Positions 9,386 through 19,315 of a stretch of 64,000 nucleotides of DNA are shown piece by piece. The stretch comes from Hemerocallis citrina. Its lineage: Eukaryota > Streptophyta > Magnoliopsida > Asparagales > Asphodelaceae. The translations under genes and the position numbers were made by a program. The notes under the pieces were generated by a model. It did not search any database and had not been told where the DNA came from. It was given only the letters and a program-made list of their open reading frames with translations. Every line of letters begins with the position of its first letter. Position 1 is the first letter of the stretch. Where the stretch lies: the NCBI GenBank assembly GCA_017893485.1, contig CM030368.1:109747549-109811548 (forward strand). The letters run 5' to 3'.

Positions 9386-10343
9386 TATCCAGACAAGTTT
9401 CACAGAACTAAAAGTAAACAAATAGTAAGAGCGAAATCAAGAAAACCAATCACAGAGTACACAAGATATATCCTGGTTCGGTCCTCCCGACCTACGTCCA
9501 GTCCCCAAGCAACCCACTTGAGATTTTCACTATTCTTGAAAAAGCTTACAAGAATACCCTACGGCATTAAGACAACAACATTGTCTAACCCGTAGTCCTT
9601 TCTCTCAACCAGAGAAAGCAGACCCACTCTACTACCAAGAGTGAAACAAACTGACTCTACAACCTAGAGTCTAAAACACTCTCCAACCGAGAGCAAAAGG
9701 AACAAGAAAAACTTTACAGTCAACCTATAGCCTTGTTGGTGTATTGTGTTGTTGCACGTGGCTAAAAACAAGGTCGACTTCTATATCCAGTCCAGAGCAA
9801 AATCGTTGCTATACTGGACTGAGTGTAGAGAACCAGAGAATTTGAACTTGAAAGCTTTTTCTCAAAATTTTCACTTAGAATTTTCTCAAAAGGTGCTCGG
9901 ATCTCAAAAAGTTGTTGTAAAAACTTTTCAGTGAGATCTGAACTCTATAAATAGAGTTTGATCTCCTGGACGTTAGGGGGACAGTTATTCCAACTGTCAA
10001 CCAACGGATCTTTAGCTTTTGATTTTGAAAAATTGATTTTGAAAACAGAAAATGGTCAAAAGCACTCGAACAGTCGACTGGGTTGCCATATGAGTCGACT
10101 GGTCAGAGTTTGAATTAATTTAAACAGTTTTGTACTTGTCAGTCAACTGCCAGAGGTATCAGTCGACTGGTACTCAACAGTTAAACTATATCAAACTGTT
10201 TTGACTCATTTGTTGTTTTTGAAAAACACACATTATGAAATTGTGAGTGTATGTGTGTGTGACAAGGCTTTACAATCAGACTAAGACTCAACAAAAGTAA
10301 AAATACAATGTTTTACAAGACACAATAATTTGACACATTTGAG

Positions 10344-10414
10344 CTTGAGGTCTTGGGTCTCGATTCTTGTCTTGAGTCGTGTCTTGAGTCTTGTCTTGAA
10401 TCTTGTCTTGAGTG
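10344..10414. repeat. U3 tandem repeat in Copia LTR
   Basis: Short direct repeats of CTTGTCTTGAGT/CTTGTCTTGAAT upstream of the presumed promoter, likely enhancer-type repeats. The right-hand LTR has one unit fewer (18798-18853), a slippage difference between the two LTRs. Confidence 0.7.
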
Positions 10415-10551
10415 AAGTCTTTGTCTGTAGCCTTTGAGCTTGTTCATTTGTTCAGCTGAAATAATCTTTTGTATATGCAACCTGCAATGTTAGCTGTATA
10501 ACATAGATACATGTTGCAATGTGTTGTGATCATCAAAATCAAGAATCAACA

Positions 10552-10567
10552 TTCTCCCCCTTTTTGA
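10552..10567 (-). promoter_or_regulatory. Copia polypurine tract
   Basis: Minus strand reads AAAAAGGGGGAGAA directly before the 3' LTR. This purine run primes plus-strand DNA synthesis in LTR elements. A second such run (AAAGGGGGAGAGA) reads on the minus strand at about 10876-10888; multiple polypurine tracts are a known Sirevirus trait. Confidence 0.8.
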
Positions 10568-11028
10568 TGATGACAACACAATAGCTGATAATAACAAATA
10601 ATATACAAGCATAGTAAAGATATGCTCCCCTTATTAAAAACACATCATGCATATAGATAAAAATGTATCTTAAAAACATGTATCAGTCGACTTAAAAGTA
10701 TATCAGGCGACTGATCAGAAAACACATATATAGTAAAATCACAATCACAAATAATAATAATCACAGATGTAGCAGTCGACTTATATGCCTGCAGCCAGTC
10801 GACTGACCAGAGAAATTTTTAATACACAGAATCAATTACTTAAGATACACAGGATCAAATACTTAAGATAATATCTCTCCCCCTTTGTCATCAACAAAAA
10901 GCACAAAATAAACAGTCTTGAGCAGTACAAAAACATAGAAATGAACTAAGAAATGTTCTCATACATAAATAAGTTCATTAAGACAAAATAAAATAGAAAA
11001 GTACATAAATAGCAAAAAATAAAAGTCT
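10568..11028 (-). other. Copia 3' untranslated region
   Basis: AT-rich stretch between the extra ORF and the polypurine tract. It holds two palindrome pairs with cores at 10686/10706 (second GGCGAC) and 10775/10798. No coding potential seen. Confidence 0.6.
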
Positions 11029-12183
11029 TCAATTGTCCTCATCTGAATCTTCATCATCAGCATGAAATGGAGAATGGAAAAGATCAGTGAGATGATCAAG
11101 TTTGGAATCAAGGGTATCAAGTTTGGAATCAAGGGTGTGAAGTTGGGTATCCACAGTCTCTGAATATTTCATAAGATAAGAAACACAATCATAGAGAGTA
11201 CGAGGATCATCATAGTTAGCTTGAGGAAGAGATGGACCAAAAGAGGCAGAAGGTCTAGAAGCTCTAGCAGTAGAACCTAAAGGAGCTTGAGAAAGTGGAG
11301 GAGAACTAGGAGTAGGTTGTGGTTGTTGAGGTGGAGTATCAAGGAGCTTCATACGTGCTAAACTGGCACGATCAAAACACTCATAGTGCGTAACGACATT
11401 GGTCTCGGAATCGAGATCAATACCGAAAGCTACAAAGACACGAGTGAGAAGCCCACCAAAAGGTAAGAAGTGAGTGTGGTTTTGTTCAAATTTTGAAAAG
11501 ATGACATGAACCCAATTTACAGCAATTTTACCAAATATTGCATAGACAGCTTTTTGTAATTCTAGAGAATACTGGTCATAACTTCCTCTTTTGGGAAGAA
11601 TGTTATAGGCGAGTATTCTAGCTACTAGCTTAGCAATAGGGGTAATATTTTTGCTAGTCATTGGAGGGCCGTGATGGGGTAAAAAAATTCTAGATAAAAT
11701 AGAAGCATCATCAAGAAGAACATCATTAAGATCTAATCCTCCGTCATCAAGACCCATTATTTGATTGATTCGCATGGGTGTGAGTGTCATTTTAACATTT
11801 TTCACAGATGAACGGATAACTACATCCCCATCGTGTTTTTGGACAACCCTCATATTTGTGTAAAACAAATAAATGAGTTGGGGATAATAGTTGGGTTGAT
11901 TAGATAGAGAGAGATAGTCATAAAGACTACTATTTTGAAATAAGGGGATAAGATTAAATCGATCAAGATCATTGAAATTAACAAATCTTCCAGGGAAGAT
12001 GACAATGGTACAAATAATGTACCATCGTTCAAGGAGATCGAGACTTAAAAGAAATTGAGAGTAATCTAGAGATGAAGAACTAGCATCACCATGAGTTCTC
12101 TTAGATTTCTTGGGTGCCATTGGAAAGAGGTGAGGGAAGGATTTTACCAAAGAAATTGGAGAGAGAAACAGTCGATCAAACAC
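11029..12183 (-). CDS. Extra 3' ORF of the Copia element, plant-transposon-protein-like
   Basis: An intact 384-codon frame, the only long undamaged ORF in this element besides gag. The likely start is the ATG at 12118-12120 (MAPKKSKR, a basic start), 21 codons inside the frame. The middle resembles the 'putative plant transposon protein' domain seen in many plant hypothetical proteins: YYPQLIYLFYTNM, a helix ending FGKIAVNWVHVI, and LPFGGLLTRVFVAFGIDL. It is followed by a Pro/Ser-rich linker and a C-terminal coiled coil with a repeated LDSKLDTLDSKLDHL heptad and an acidic tail. It lies in sense orientation between RNase H and the 3' LTR, where SIRE elements carry env-like ORFs, but I see no signal peptide or membrane segment. 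Function unknown; it may be a captured host or transposon domain. Confidence 0.65.
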   Translation of the reverse strand: MFDRLFLSPISLVKSFPHLFPMAPKKSKRTHGDASSSSLDYSQFLLSLDLLERWYIICTIVIFPGRFVNFNDLDRFNLIPLFQNSSLYDYLSLSNQPNYYPQLIYLFYTNMRVVQKHDGDVVIRSSVKNVKMTLTPMRINQIMGLDDGGLDLNDVLLDDASILSRIFLPHHGPPMTSKNITPIAKLVARILAYNILPKRGSYDQYSLELQKAVYAIFGKIAVNWVHVIFSKFEQNHTHFLPFGGLLTRVFVAFGIDLDSETNVVTHYECFDRASLARMKLLDTPPQQPQPTPSSPPLSQAPLGSTARASRPSASFGPSLPQANYDDPRTLYDCVSYLMKYSETVDTQLHTLDSKLDTLDSKLDHLTDLFHSPFHADDEDSDEDN

Positions 12184-12594
12184 CAGGGCAGCAGGCGACT
12201 CCTTCTTCTTCTCTGGCTAGGGTTTCAGATTTGGGGTAAAAGTGAAAAGTGAAAGATGGAGGCTGTGAAAGGGGGTTTTAACTGAGGGCAGACGGCTGAG
12301 ATCAAAGAGGGAAGAAATCGACGGTTGAGATAAGAGGTCACGGGTGAAAAGAGAAGTGAATTTTATCTCAAAAGCTGCGATGAATAGTCGCTGAAGACAA
12401 TTGAGCTCGCGACAGTCGACTGGTAGGGTATATCAGTCGACTTAGTCGAGAAGAGACTAAAATTTTTTTATGTCTACTGAGCAGTCGACTGTCATCAGGA
12501 CCAGGCGACTGATCAGAGAAAAAAAATAGATATGTTTTAAAGTACAGTACAGTCGACTTACTCAAGAAAACAGTCGACTTAACAGAAACAATTT
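12184..12594 (-). other. Spacer between RNase H and the extra ORF, with palindrome array
   Basis: Non-coding sequence holding three palindrome pairs with cores at 12415/12436, 12484/12504 and 12552/12573, a period of 68-69 bp. It lies directly upstream of the extra ORF in sense, so it could be its leader or promoter. Confidence 0.65.
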
Positions 12595-13126
12595 TCAACA
12601 AATATCAATAAAATCACAAATTCCAAGTTCTCTTCTTAAGTTAATGAAAGTATCTTCTTTAAGGGGTTTGGTAAATATGTCTGCTACTTGTTTATTAGTA
12701 GAGATAAAGTCTAAAGATATATCTCCTTTTAAAACATGATCACGTAGAAAATGATGTCGAATATCAATATGTTTCGTACGTGAATGTTGAATCGGATTTT
12801 TAGATAGATTAATTGCACTGGTATTATCACACATAATTGAGGGTTTCTCAAATGAAATACCATAATCTAATAAAGTTTGTTTCATCCACAAGATTTGTGC
12901 ACATGCCAAACTTGCAGCGATATACTCAGCTTCTGTGGTTGATAGGGACACGGAATTTTGCTTTTTACTGCACCAAGAGACTAGGGAATGTCCCAAAAAG
13001 TGACATGTACCACTAGTACTCTTGCGATCAGTTTTGCTTCCAGCAAAATCAGAATCGCTATATGACAGAAGTTGAAAATTATCGGTGCGTGGATAAAATA
13101 AACCATATTCAGATGTGCCTTTAATA
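12595..13126 (-). pseudogene. Copia RNase H domain
   Basis: Frame on the minus strand ending at 12595. It shows LVSWCSKKQNSVSLSTTEAEY, CDNTSAINLSKNP and RTKHIDIRHHFLRD, the standard Copia RNase H blocks with the catalytic acidic residues of the STTEAEY and CDN motifs. Upstream, YSDSDFAGSKTDRKSTSG is present. A TGA in place of a usual Arg codon near 13129 separates it from RT (KRIL-stop-YIKGT), a change consistent with CpG decay. In the intact family it removes RNA from the RNA-DNA hybrid. Confidence 0.85.
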
Positions 13127-14481
13127 TATCATAAAATTCGTTTCACTGCTTTTAAATGAGACTCTTTAGGACTAGATTGATATCTAGCACATAAACATAC
13201 GCTGAACATAATATATGGTCTACTTGCAGTAATATATAAGAGTGAACCAATCATACCTCGATAGAGTTTTTGATCAACACTCTTACCTAATATATCTTTG
13301 TCAAGAGTAGTAGTAGTAGCCATAGGTGTGGATTTACTACTAGTACTATCCATATTAAAACGTTTGAGTAATTCCTTTGCATATTTTCCTTGATTGATAA
13401 ATATGCCACTTGAGGACTGTTTAATTTGAACTCCAAGGAAATAATTGAGTTCACCCATGTGACTCATCTCAAATTCGTTTTTCATGGTATTAGCAAATTC
13501 TTGATATAGATTATTAGTAGAACCAAAAATTATATCATCAACATATATTTATATGATTAAGATATCATTCTTAACTCTTTTGATAAACATTGTAGTGTCT
13601 ACTTTACCTATTTCAAATCCTGTTTCTAAAAGAAAAGTTTTCAAACGATCATACCAAGCACGAGGTGCTTGCTTAAGACCGTATAAAGTCTTGTTCAATT
13701 TATAAACATGATCTGGAAATTGTTCATGTTCAAAACTTGGTGGTTGTTTAACATAAACATTTTCTTTAATAAACCCATTAAGGAAAGCACTTTTAACATC
13801 CATTTGATAAAGTATAAAATTCATGAAACAGGCAAAAGATAATAAAATACGAATAGATTCTAGTCTAGCAACAGGAGCATATGTTTCATCAAAATCTATA
13901 CCTTCTTCTTGATTATACCCTTGAGCAACTAATCTAGCCTTGTTCCTTACAACTTGTCCTGATTCATCTAACTTATTTTTAAATACACACTTGGTACCAA
14001 TAATAGTCTGATCAGGAGGTCGAGGAACTAAATCCCATACATCATTCCTTATAAATTGGTTTAGTTCATCTTGCATGGCATTCATCCAATATTCATTCTC
14101 ACAAGCTTCTTGTATATGTTTCGGTTCAAAATCCGACAAGAATGCTGTATGAGAAATCATACTAACATGTGAACGTGTCTGAATACCATGGGAGATGTCA
14201 CCAATTATTAGGTCATGAGGATGATCTTTAACTTCAACAAATGACTTTGGTAAAGTTGAAGATATCATAATAGGATCAGTCGACTGGACAGGTTCTTCAG
14301 TCGACTGCTTTACTTCAGTCGACTGGAAGTCCTTATCAGTCGACTTATCAGTCAGATTAGTTTGTTCTAAAGATTTAATCACATTATCTAAAGGTGATGA
14401 ATCAATTTCATCATCTTTATTTAAGGTTGATGAAGGTAAAGATTCATCGAATGTAACATGCATTGACTCTTCAATAGTCAT
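13127..14481 (-). pseudogene. Copia reverse transcriptase, one stop before the YVDD box
   Basis: Two adjoining frames (13549-14481, then 13129-13548) carry RVT_2: [53 protein letters not shown]. The catalytic YVDDI box is present, but a TAA sits two codons before it, at about 13549-13551. Later blocks (LNYFLGVQI, MIGSLLY) are intact. The N-terminal linker contains four AGTCGACT cores (14279, 14300, 14318, 14339), read in one frame as repeated (K/Q)ST. The stop prevents a full polymerase. Confidence 0.88.
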
Positions 14482-15448
14482 TGTAGACTTATTGAAAATT
14501 CTATATGCTTTACTCCTATTTGAGTATCCTAAAAAGATACCTACATTAGATCTAGGATCAAATTTGTCTATTTAGAATAAAACACTTACAACCAAATGTC
14601 TTAAAGTAAGAGACTTTAGGAATTTTGTTAAAAAATAACTCATAACAAGTCTTCTTTAGCTTAGGTCTTATAAGAATCCTATTTAAAACATAACAAGCTG
14701 TAGCAACAGCTTCAGCCCAAAAGTGCTTTGGTAAATTGCTTTCAACAAGCATAGTACGTGCGCATTCTTGCAAAGTCCTATTCTTCCGTTCAACCACTCC
14801 ATTTTGTGGTGAAGCTCTAGGAAATGCAAATGAATGTGTTATACCATTCTTGTTGCAATATTCTGTAAATGTTTCATTTTCAAATTCTCCACCATGATCA
14901 TTTCTAATAGTGACTATGGTTAGAGATTTTTAATTTTGAATACGTTTACAAAAATGTGCAAATTCATCAAACGCATCATTTTTATGTTTTAAAAAGAATG
15001 TCCAAGTGAATCTTGAAAAATCATCTACTAAAACAAATACATATCTACTTTTATTTAAAGAAGCAACTCTAGCAGGGCCAAATAAATTCATATGAATTAA
15101 TTCAAGCGGCCTACTAGTGGAAATTACTTCTTTTGTTTTAAAAGTGGATTTGATTTGTTTTCCTAGTTGACATGCATCACATAACTTATCCTTTTTAAAT
15201 GATAGTTTTGGCAGTCCTTTAACTAGGTTATATTTAGATAATTTTGAGAGATTTTTCATGTTCACATGTCCAAATCTTCTATGCCATAGCCAAGATTCAT
15301 TGTTAGAGGCTATTAAACAAAAATCATTTGAAAATTCAATTGCATTTAAACACAATTCATAAATATTATTTTTACGAAAACCTGGAAAAACAACATTTTG
15401 CATAGTGGAATCATAAATCAAACATGCATCTTTTTCAAAAACTATTTT
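14482..15448 (-). pseudogene. Copia integrase, broken, first catalytic Asp changed
   Basis: Frames 14930-15421 and 14558-14797 hold GAG_pre-integrase and integrase core. The HHCC finger region is visible (WHRRFGHVNM ... CDACQLGK). The segment normally ending HMDLFGP reads HMNLFGP, so the first Asp of the DD(35)E triad is Asn. The second Asp lies in NDHGGEFEN and the Glu in VVERKNRTLQE. A stop follows KRIQN at about 14930, and another closes the frame near 14558. The change and the stops make it inactive. Confidence 0.85.
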
Positions 15449-15712
15449 TTACCCTTTATCACATAATTGACTAATGCTTAAAAGATTATGCTTTAAACCA
15501 TTAACTAATAATACATTTTCTATGGTTGGGTTAGAAATTTTACCGACCATGCCAATTCCTATGACTTTGCCTTTGTTGTTATCTCCAAAGGTGACAGTTC
15601 CTCCATCTATGCTTTGAATGGTGGATAGCAGGTTGGCATGTCCTGTCATATATTTTGAACATCCGCTGTCTAGTATCCAGCGTTCTTTCTTGGGTACCTA
15701 TAAAAGATTTAA
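15449..15712 (-). pseudogene. Copia aspartic protease remnant
   Basis: Reads VPKKERWILDSGCSKYMTG, with the DSG active-site triad intact, followed by a VTFGDN block. An in-frame TAG lies just before VPKK, and the frame differs from the end of gag at 15751, so gag and protease are no longer joined. Confidence 0.8.
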
Positions 15713-15750
15713 GGTAAATATGGTACCCTTTTTATTGGGTCCAAAACATA

Positions 15751-17469
15751 TTAGTTTGGGGGAAACCAAACCCATGAAGAGTTTGATCTTCCTCCATAAG
15801 CAGGAATATAATTAATAGAATTACACACAGTTAAAACATATGAGTTAATATAAGCAATTCTATCATTCTTATTTAAGCTGACTGGAACCCATATGACCTT
15901 GTTCTGTCCAGTCGACTTAACAGTGTCCTTCAGTCGATTGCTAGTCTGAGTCAGTTGACTTGATGGTACACTAGGTCGACTTATATGAGGTTTTGATCTC
16001 GTTGAATGAGATTCAATTCCTCTGGACAGACGACTGGTAGATTGGTTCAGTCGAATTAACCGAACAGTAGATTTGCTTTTAACACTAGCATTAACAACCT
16101 TAGGCTTTTCAAAAAATTCATATAACTTGTGTGTAACACTAGAAATAGATGCTGATTTATTTTTACTAGTGTTTTTAGCAGGAGACTCTTCTACAAAAGA
16201 ATTTTTAAAACCAAGACCATATTTTTGACTAGATTTTACTTGATGATGAAGGACATCATTTAAATTCTCTTTGCCTTTGTTAAACTTAGATACGTTCTTT
16301 GATATCTCTTCATAACTCTTTTTGAGAGTTTCAAGATCAGTATCTAAATTTGCAATGCGAGAATTTAAAGATTTCACTTCCTTATCAAGGTTAAGATTTT
16401 CTTGAGAAAGTGTTTGATTAACTTTCTCTAGACTCTTAACTCTAATCTTTTCTTTTTTTAACTCTTGAAATATTTCATTAAATGCATCAAGTAAATCTTC
16501 AGATTCATAATCATTACTTACATGATCTTGTGAAGCCATGAAGCACATGTTTGCCACTTCATTGTTTTCATCCGTTTCTTCTTCGAAAGACGAATCACTA
16601 TCATCCCATGTAGCTTGATAGGCCTTCTTGTTCTTGGTAAACTTATTCTTTGAATATTTGTCCTTTTTGAAGTTGGATGATTTTCCCTTGTTCTTTGCAT
16701 TTTCAAGAGGACAATCCTTCTTCATGTGTCCTGTTTTATTGCACCTGAAACATGTAGGAGGGTCATTAGAATCTCTATTTTTAGAATTAAACTTACCCTT
16801 CTTTAAGAATTTTTTAAATCGTCGAGTGAACATTGCTATCTCCTCTTCATCTTCTTCCTCATCTTCTGAATCTGTCATGGCTTTAAAAGCCAATAATTTC
16901 TTCTTTGCTTGGTGTGATTCTGTATCCTTCTTTCGATCTTCAAGTTGGACCTCGTATGCCACGAGATTGCCCACAAGATTCTCAAGAGAAAGTTGTGACA
17001 AGTCATTTGCTTCCTCTATTGCTGTGGTCTTCTTCTCCCATTCTGGAGTGAGTGCACGTAAGACTTTTCTAACCATCTCCGCTTGAGTGTAAATCTTTCC
17101 AAGTGCCACAAGAGAGTTTGTGATGTCTGTGAATCTGGTGATCATCTCGGACACAGTCTCATTTTCCTTCATTCTGAACATCTCAAACCTGTGAACAAGA
17201 ACAGAAATTTTAGACTCTTTAACTTTATTCGTTCCTTCATGTGTTACCTCGAGTGTATGCCAAATTTGTTGTGCGGTTGTAGCATTGGATACACGGTTGA
17301 ATTCTTCCATTGTAAGTGCACAAAATAAGGCATTCATTGCTTTGGCATTGTTCATGGTTTGATTCTTTTGATCATCATTCCATTGTGCATATGGAATGGT
17401 AGGAGCAGTGTATTCTATCTCTGTCATTTGCCATATCTCGTAGTTGATTGATTGGAGGTAGATTCTCAT
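15751..17469 (-). CDS. Copia Gag (UBN2 type) with zinc knuckle and coiled-coil tail
   Basis: 572 codons open. Residues ~20-180 match the UBN2 gag domain (KAMNALFCALTMEEFNRV, QIWHTLEVTHEGTNKVKESKI). An acidic run at ~201-210 is followed by basic residues and a CCHC knuckle at residues 240-253 (CFRCNKTGHMKKDC). The next ~250 residues include a coiled coil, and the Ser/Thr-rich tail contains palindromes at the DNA level (15911-16055). It forms the virus-like particle and binds RNA. The ATG chosen is the first in frame, 126 nt downstream of the 5' LTR. It ends early relative to the protease frame, so a frameshift near 15751 is likely. Confidence 0.88.
   Translation of the reverse strand: MRIYLQSINYEIWQMTEIEYTAPTIPYAQWNDDQKNQTMNNAKAMNALFCALTMEEFNRVSNATTAQQIWHTLEVTHEGTNKVKESKISVLVHRFEMFRMKENETVSEMITRFTDITNSLVALGKIYTQAEMVRKVLRALTPEWEKKTTAIEEANDLSQLSLENLVGNLVAYEVQLEDRKKDTESHQAKKKLLAFKAMTDSEDEEEDEEEIAMFTRRFKKFLKKGKFNSKNRDSNDPPTCFRCNKTGHMKKDCPLENAKNKGKSSNFKKDKYSKNKFTKNKKAYQATWDDSDSSFEEETDENNEVANMCFMASQDHVSNDYESEDLLDAFNEIFQELKKEKIRVKSLEKVNQTLSQENLNLDKEVKSLNSRIANLDTDLETLKKSYEEISKNVSKFNKGKENLNDVLHHQVKSSQKYGLGFKNSFVEESPAKNTSKNKSASISSVTHKLYEFFEKPKVVNASVKSKSTVRLIRLNQSTSRLSRGIESHSTRSKPHISRPSVPSSQLTQTSNRLKDTVKSTGQNKVIWVPVSLNKNDRIAYINSYVLTVCNSINYIPAYGGRSNSSWVWFPPN
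15911..16055. repeat. Palindrome pairs inside the gag tail
   Basis: Cores at 15911/15933, 15954/15975 and 16029/16050 (spacing 21-22), several with one altered base. On the coding strand they are read in more than one frame (AGT CGA as Ser-Arg, AAG TCG ACT as Lys-Ser-Thr), so conservation is at the nucleotide level. Confidence 0.7.
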
Positions 17470-17581
17470 TCGGCACTTCCAATAATTGTAGTTAGTTCCA
17501 TCGAATAGCGGTGGCCGTTGTGTAGATTGGCCTTCATGGTACTGATTTGTATTTCAAATAGTTGCCATAGCCTGTAACCTT
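17470..17581 (-). other. Copia leader between primer site and gag
   Basis: Short 5' untranslated leader of about 110 nt. No extra ORF of note. Confidence 0.5.
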
Positions 17582-17593
17582 GCTCTGATACCA
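17582..17593 (-). promoter_or_regulatory. Copia primer-binding site (tRNA-iMet)
   Basis: Minus strand TGGTATCAGAGC, two bases inside the 5' LTR, complementary to the 3' end of initiator tRNA-Met. Confidence 0.9.
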
Positions 17594-17595
17594 AG

Positions 17596-18990
17596 TGTTG
17601 GATCCTGTAGGTGAGACAACAAACACTAGAGGGGGGGTGAATAGTGTTAATAAAAAACTGCGGAAATTTTCTTCGGTGTAGTCGACTTAGTTGTGAACCA
17701 GTCCGACTGATAAGATCAAATAAAAGTAAATACAATAACTCGGTGCAGTCGACTTATAGATAAGGCAGGCGACTGATGACACAAGACAGTACAACTAATA
17801 CGAGACTGATCAGTCGACTGATAGTGCAAGGAGTCGACTATCCAGACAAGTTTCACAGAACTAAAAGTAAACAAATAGTAAGAGCGAAATCAAGACAACC
17901 AATCACAGAGTACGAAAGATATATCCTGGTCCGGTCCTCCCGACCTACGTCCAGTCCCCAAGCAACCCACTTGAGATTTCCACCATTCTTGAAAAAGTTT
18001 ACAAGAATACCCTACAACGTTAAGACAACAACCTTGTCTAACCCGTAGTCCTTTCTCTCAACCAGAGAAAGCAGACCCACTCTACTACCAAGAGTGAAAC
18101 AAACCGACTCTACAACCTAGAGTCTAAAACACTCTCCAACTGAGAGCAAAAGGAACAAGAAAAACTTTACAGTCAACCTATAGCCTTGTTGGTGTATTGT
18201 GTTGTTGCACGTGGCTAAAAACAAGGTCGACTTCTATACCCATTCCAGAGCGAAATCGTTGCTATACTGGACTGAGTGTAGAGAACCAGAGAATTTGAAC
18301 TTGAAAGCTTTTTCTCAAATTTTTCACTTAGAATTTTCTCAAAAAGTGCTCGGATCTCAAAGAGTTGTTGTAAAAACTTTTCAGTGAGATCTGAACTCTA
18401 TAAATAGAGTTTGATCTCCTGGACGTTGGGGGACAGTTATTCCAACTGTCAACCAACGGATCTTTAGCTTTTGATTTTGAAAAATTGATTTTGAAAACAG
18501 AAAACGGTCAAAAGCACTCGAACAGTCGACTGGGTTGCCATATGAGTCGACTGGTTAGAGTTTGAATTAATTTAAACAGTTTTGTACTTGTCAGTCGACT
18601 GCCAGAGGTATCAGTCGACTGGTACTCAACAGTTAAACTATATCAAACTGTTTTGACTCATTTGTTGTTTTTGAAAAACACACATTATGAAATTATGAGT
18701 GTATGTGTGTGTGACAAGACTTTACAATCAGACTAAGACTCAACAAAAGTAAAAATACAATGTTTTACAAGACACAACAATTTGACACATTTGAGCTTGA
18801 GGTCTTGAGTCTTGATTCTTGTCTTGAGTCTTGTCTTGAATCTTGTCTTGAGTGAAGTCTTTGTCTGTAGCCTTTGAGCTTGTTCATTTGTTCAGCTGAA
18901 ATAATCTTTTGTATGTGCAACCTGCAATTTAGCTGTATAACATAGACACATGTTGCAATGTGTTGTGATCATCAAAATCAAGAATCAACA
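17596..18990 (-). repeat. Copia 5' LTR
   Basis: 1395 bp, begins TGTTGG, ends CAACA. It mirrors 9143-10551, including palindrome pairs at 17681/17701, 17748/17768 and 17813/17833, and two more in U3 near 18523-18620. One core has gained a C (GTCCGAC at 17701). Confidence 0.9.
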
Positions 18991-18995
18991 TCTTG

Positions 18996-19018
18996 TATAT
19001 GCTTGTTTCTAATTCTGT
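18996..19018 (-). mobile_element. RTE LINE, short middle fragment
   Basis: The 23 bases between the Copia target duplication and the B1 LTR continue the RTE frame: read through both insertion points they join the WMCG-type segment at 26979 onward with the LAHIQDKLRRN segment at 9142. The last five bases, TCTGT, are the B1 target duplication. Confidence 0.65.
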
Positions 19019-19257
19019 TATAACCCTCGTTCCCGTAAATACGTATTTCCCAAATATTTTCTGTATTTCAATTATTATTTGTGAAATTCATTTTGGATCT
19101 TCTATTAAAATCTTTTCTAAACGAAAAGTTATGTTATTTCGAATAATAGTGTATTTTAACTTCACTTTCCATTTTATAATTGATCGACTGTATATATTCC
19201 TGTTTGGATTATTTTAATATAAAGTTGATAAGCCAAATTCTTATTTTGTTGTATAAT

Positions 19258-19315
19258 GTTATTATTACTATTATTATTATTATTATTATTGCTATTGCTA
19301 TTGTTGTTATTATTA
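19258..19315. repeat. ATT microsatellite
   Basis: Interrupted (ATT)n/(TTG)n tract abutting the Helitron insertion. Confidence 0.8.

Larger units (their letters stand above)
9143..10551 (-). repeat. Copia 3' LTR
   Basis: 1409 bp, colinear with the LTR at 17596-18990. On the minus strand U3 runs from 10551 downward. It contains a CTTGTCTTGAGT-type tandem array (10344-10414), palindrome pairs with cores at 10073/10094 and 10142/10162, an AT-rich TATA-like palindrome near 9945-9957, and downstream three more palindrome pairs (9228/9248, 9294/9314, 9360/9380). The two LTRs differ by scattered substitutions and small indels, so the insertion is not recent. Confidence 0.9.
9143..18990 (-). mobile_element. 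SIRE-like Ty1/Copia retrotransposon with extra 3' ORF
   Basis: A complete 9.85-kb element on the minus strand. Two LTRs begin TGTTGG and end CAACA and are flanked by a perfect target duplication TCTTG (9138-9142 and 18991-18995). In transcription order: 5' LTR (17596-18990), primer site, gag, protease, integrase, RT, RNase H, a spacer, an additional ORF, polypurine tract, 3' LTR (9143-10551). PR-IN-RT-RH order defines Copia. The long gag with coiled-coil tail and the extra ORF between RNase H and the 3' LTR point to the SIRE/Maximus lineage. Stops and frameshifts in pol make it non-autonomous. It is permeated by paired AGTCGACT palindromes. Confidence 0.9.
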
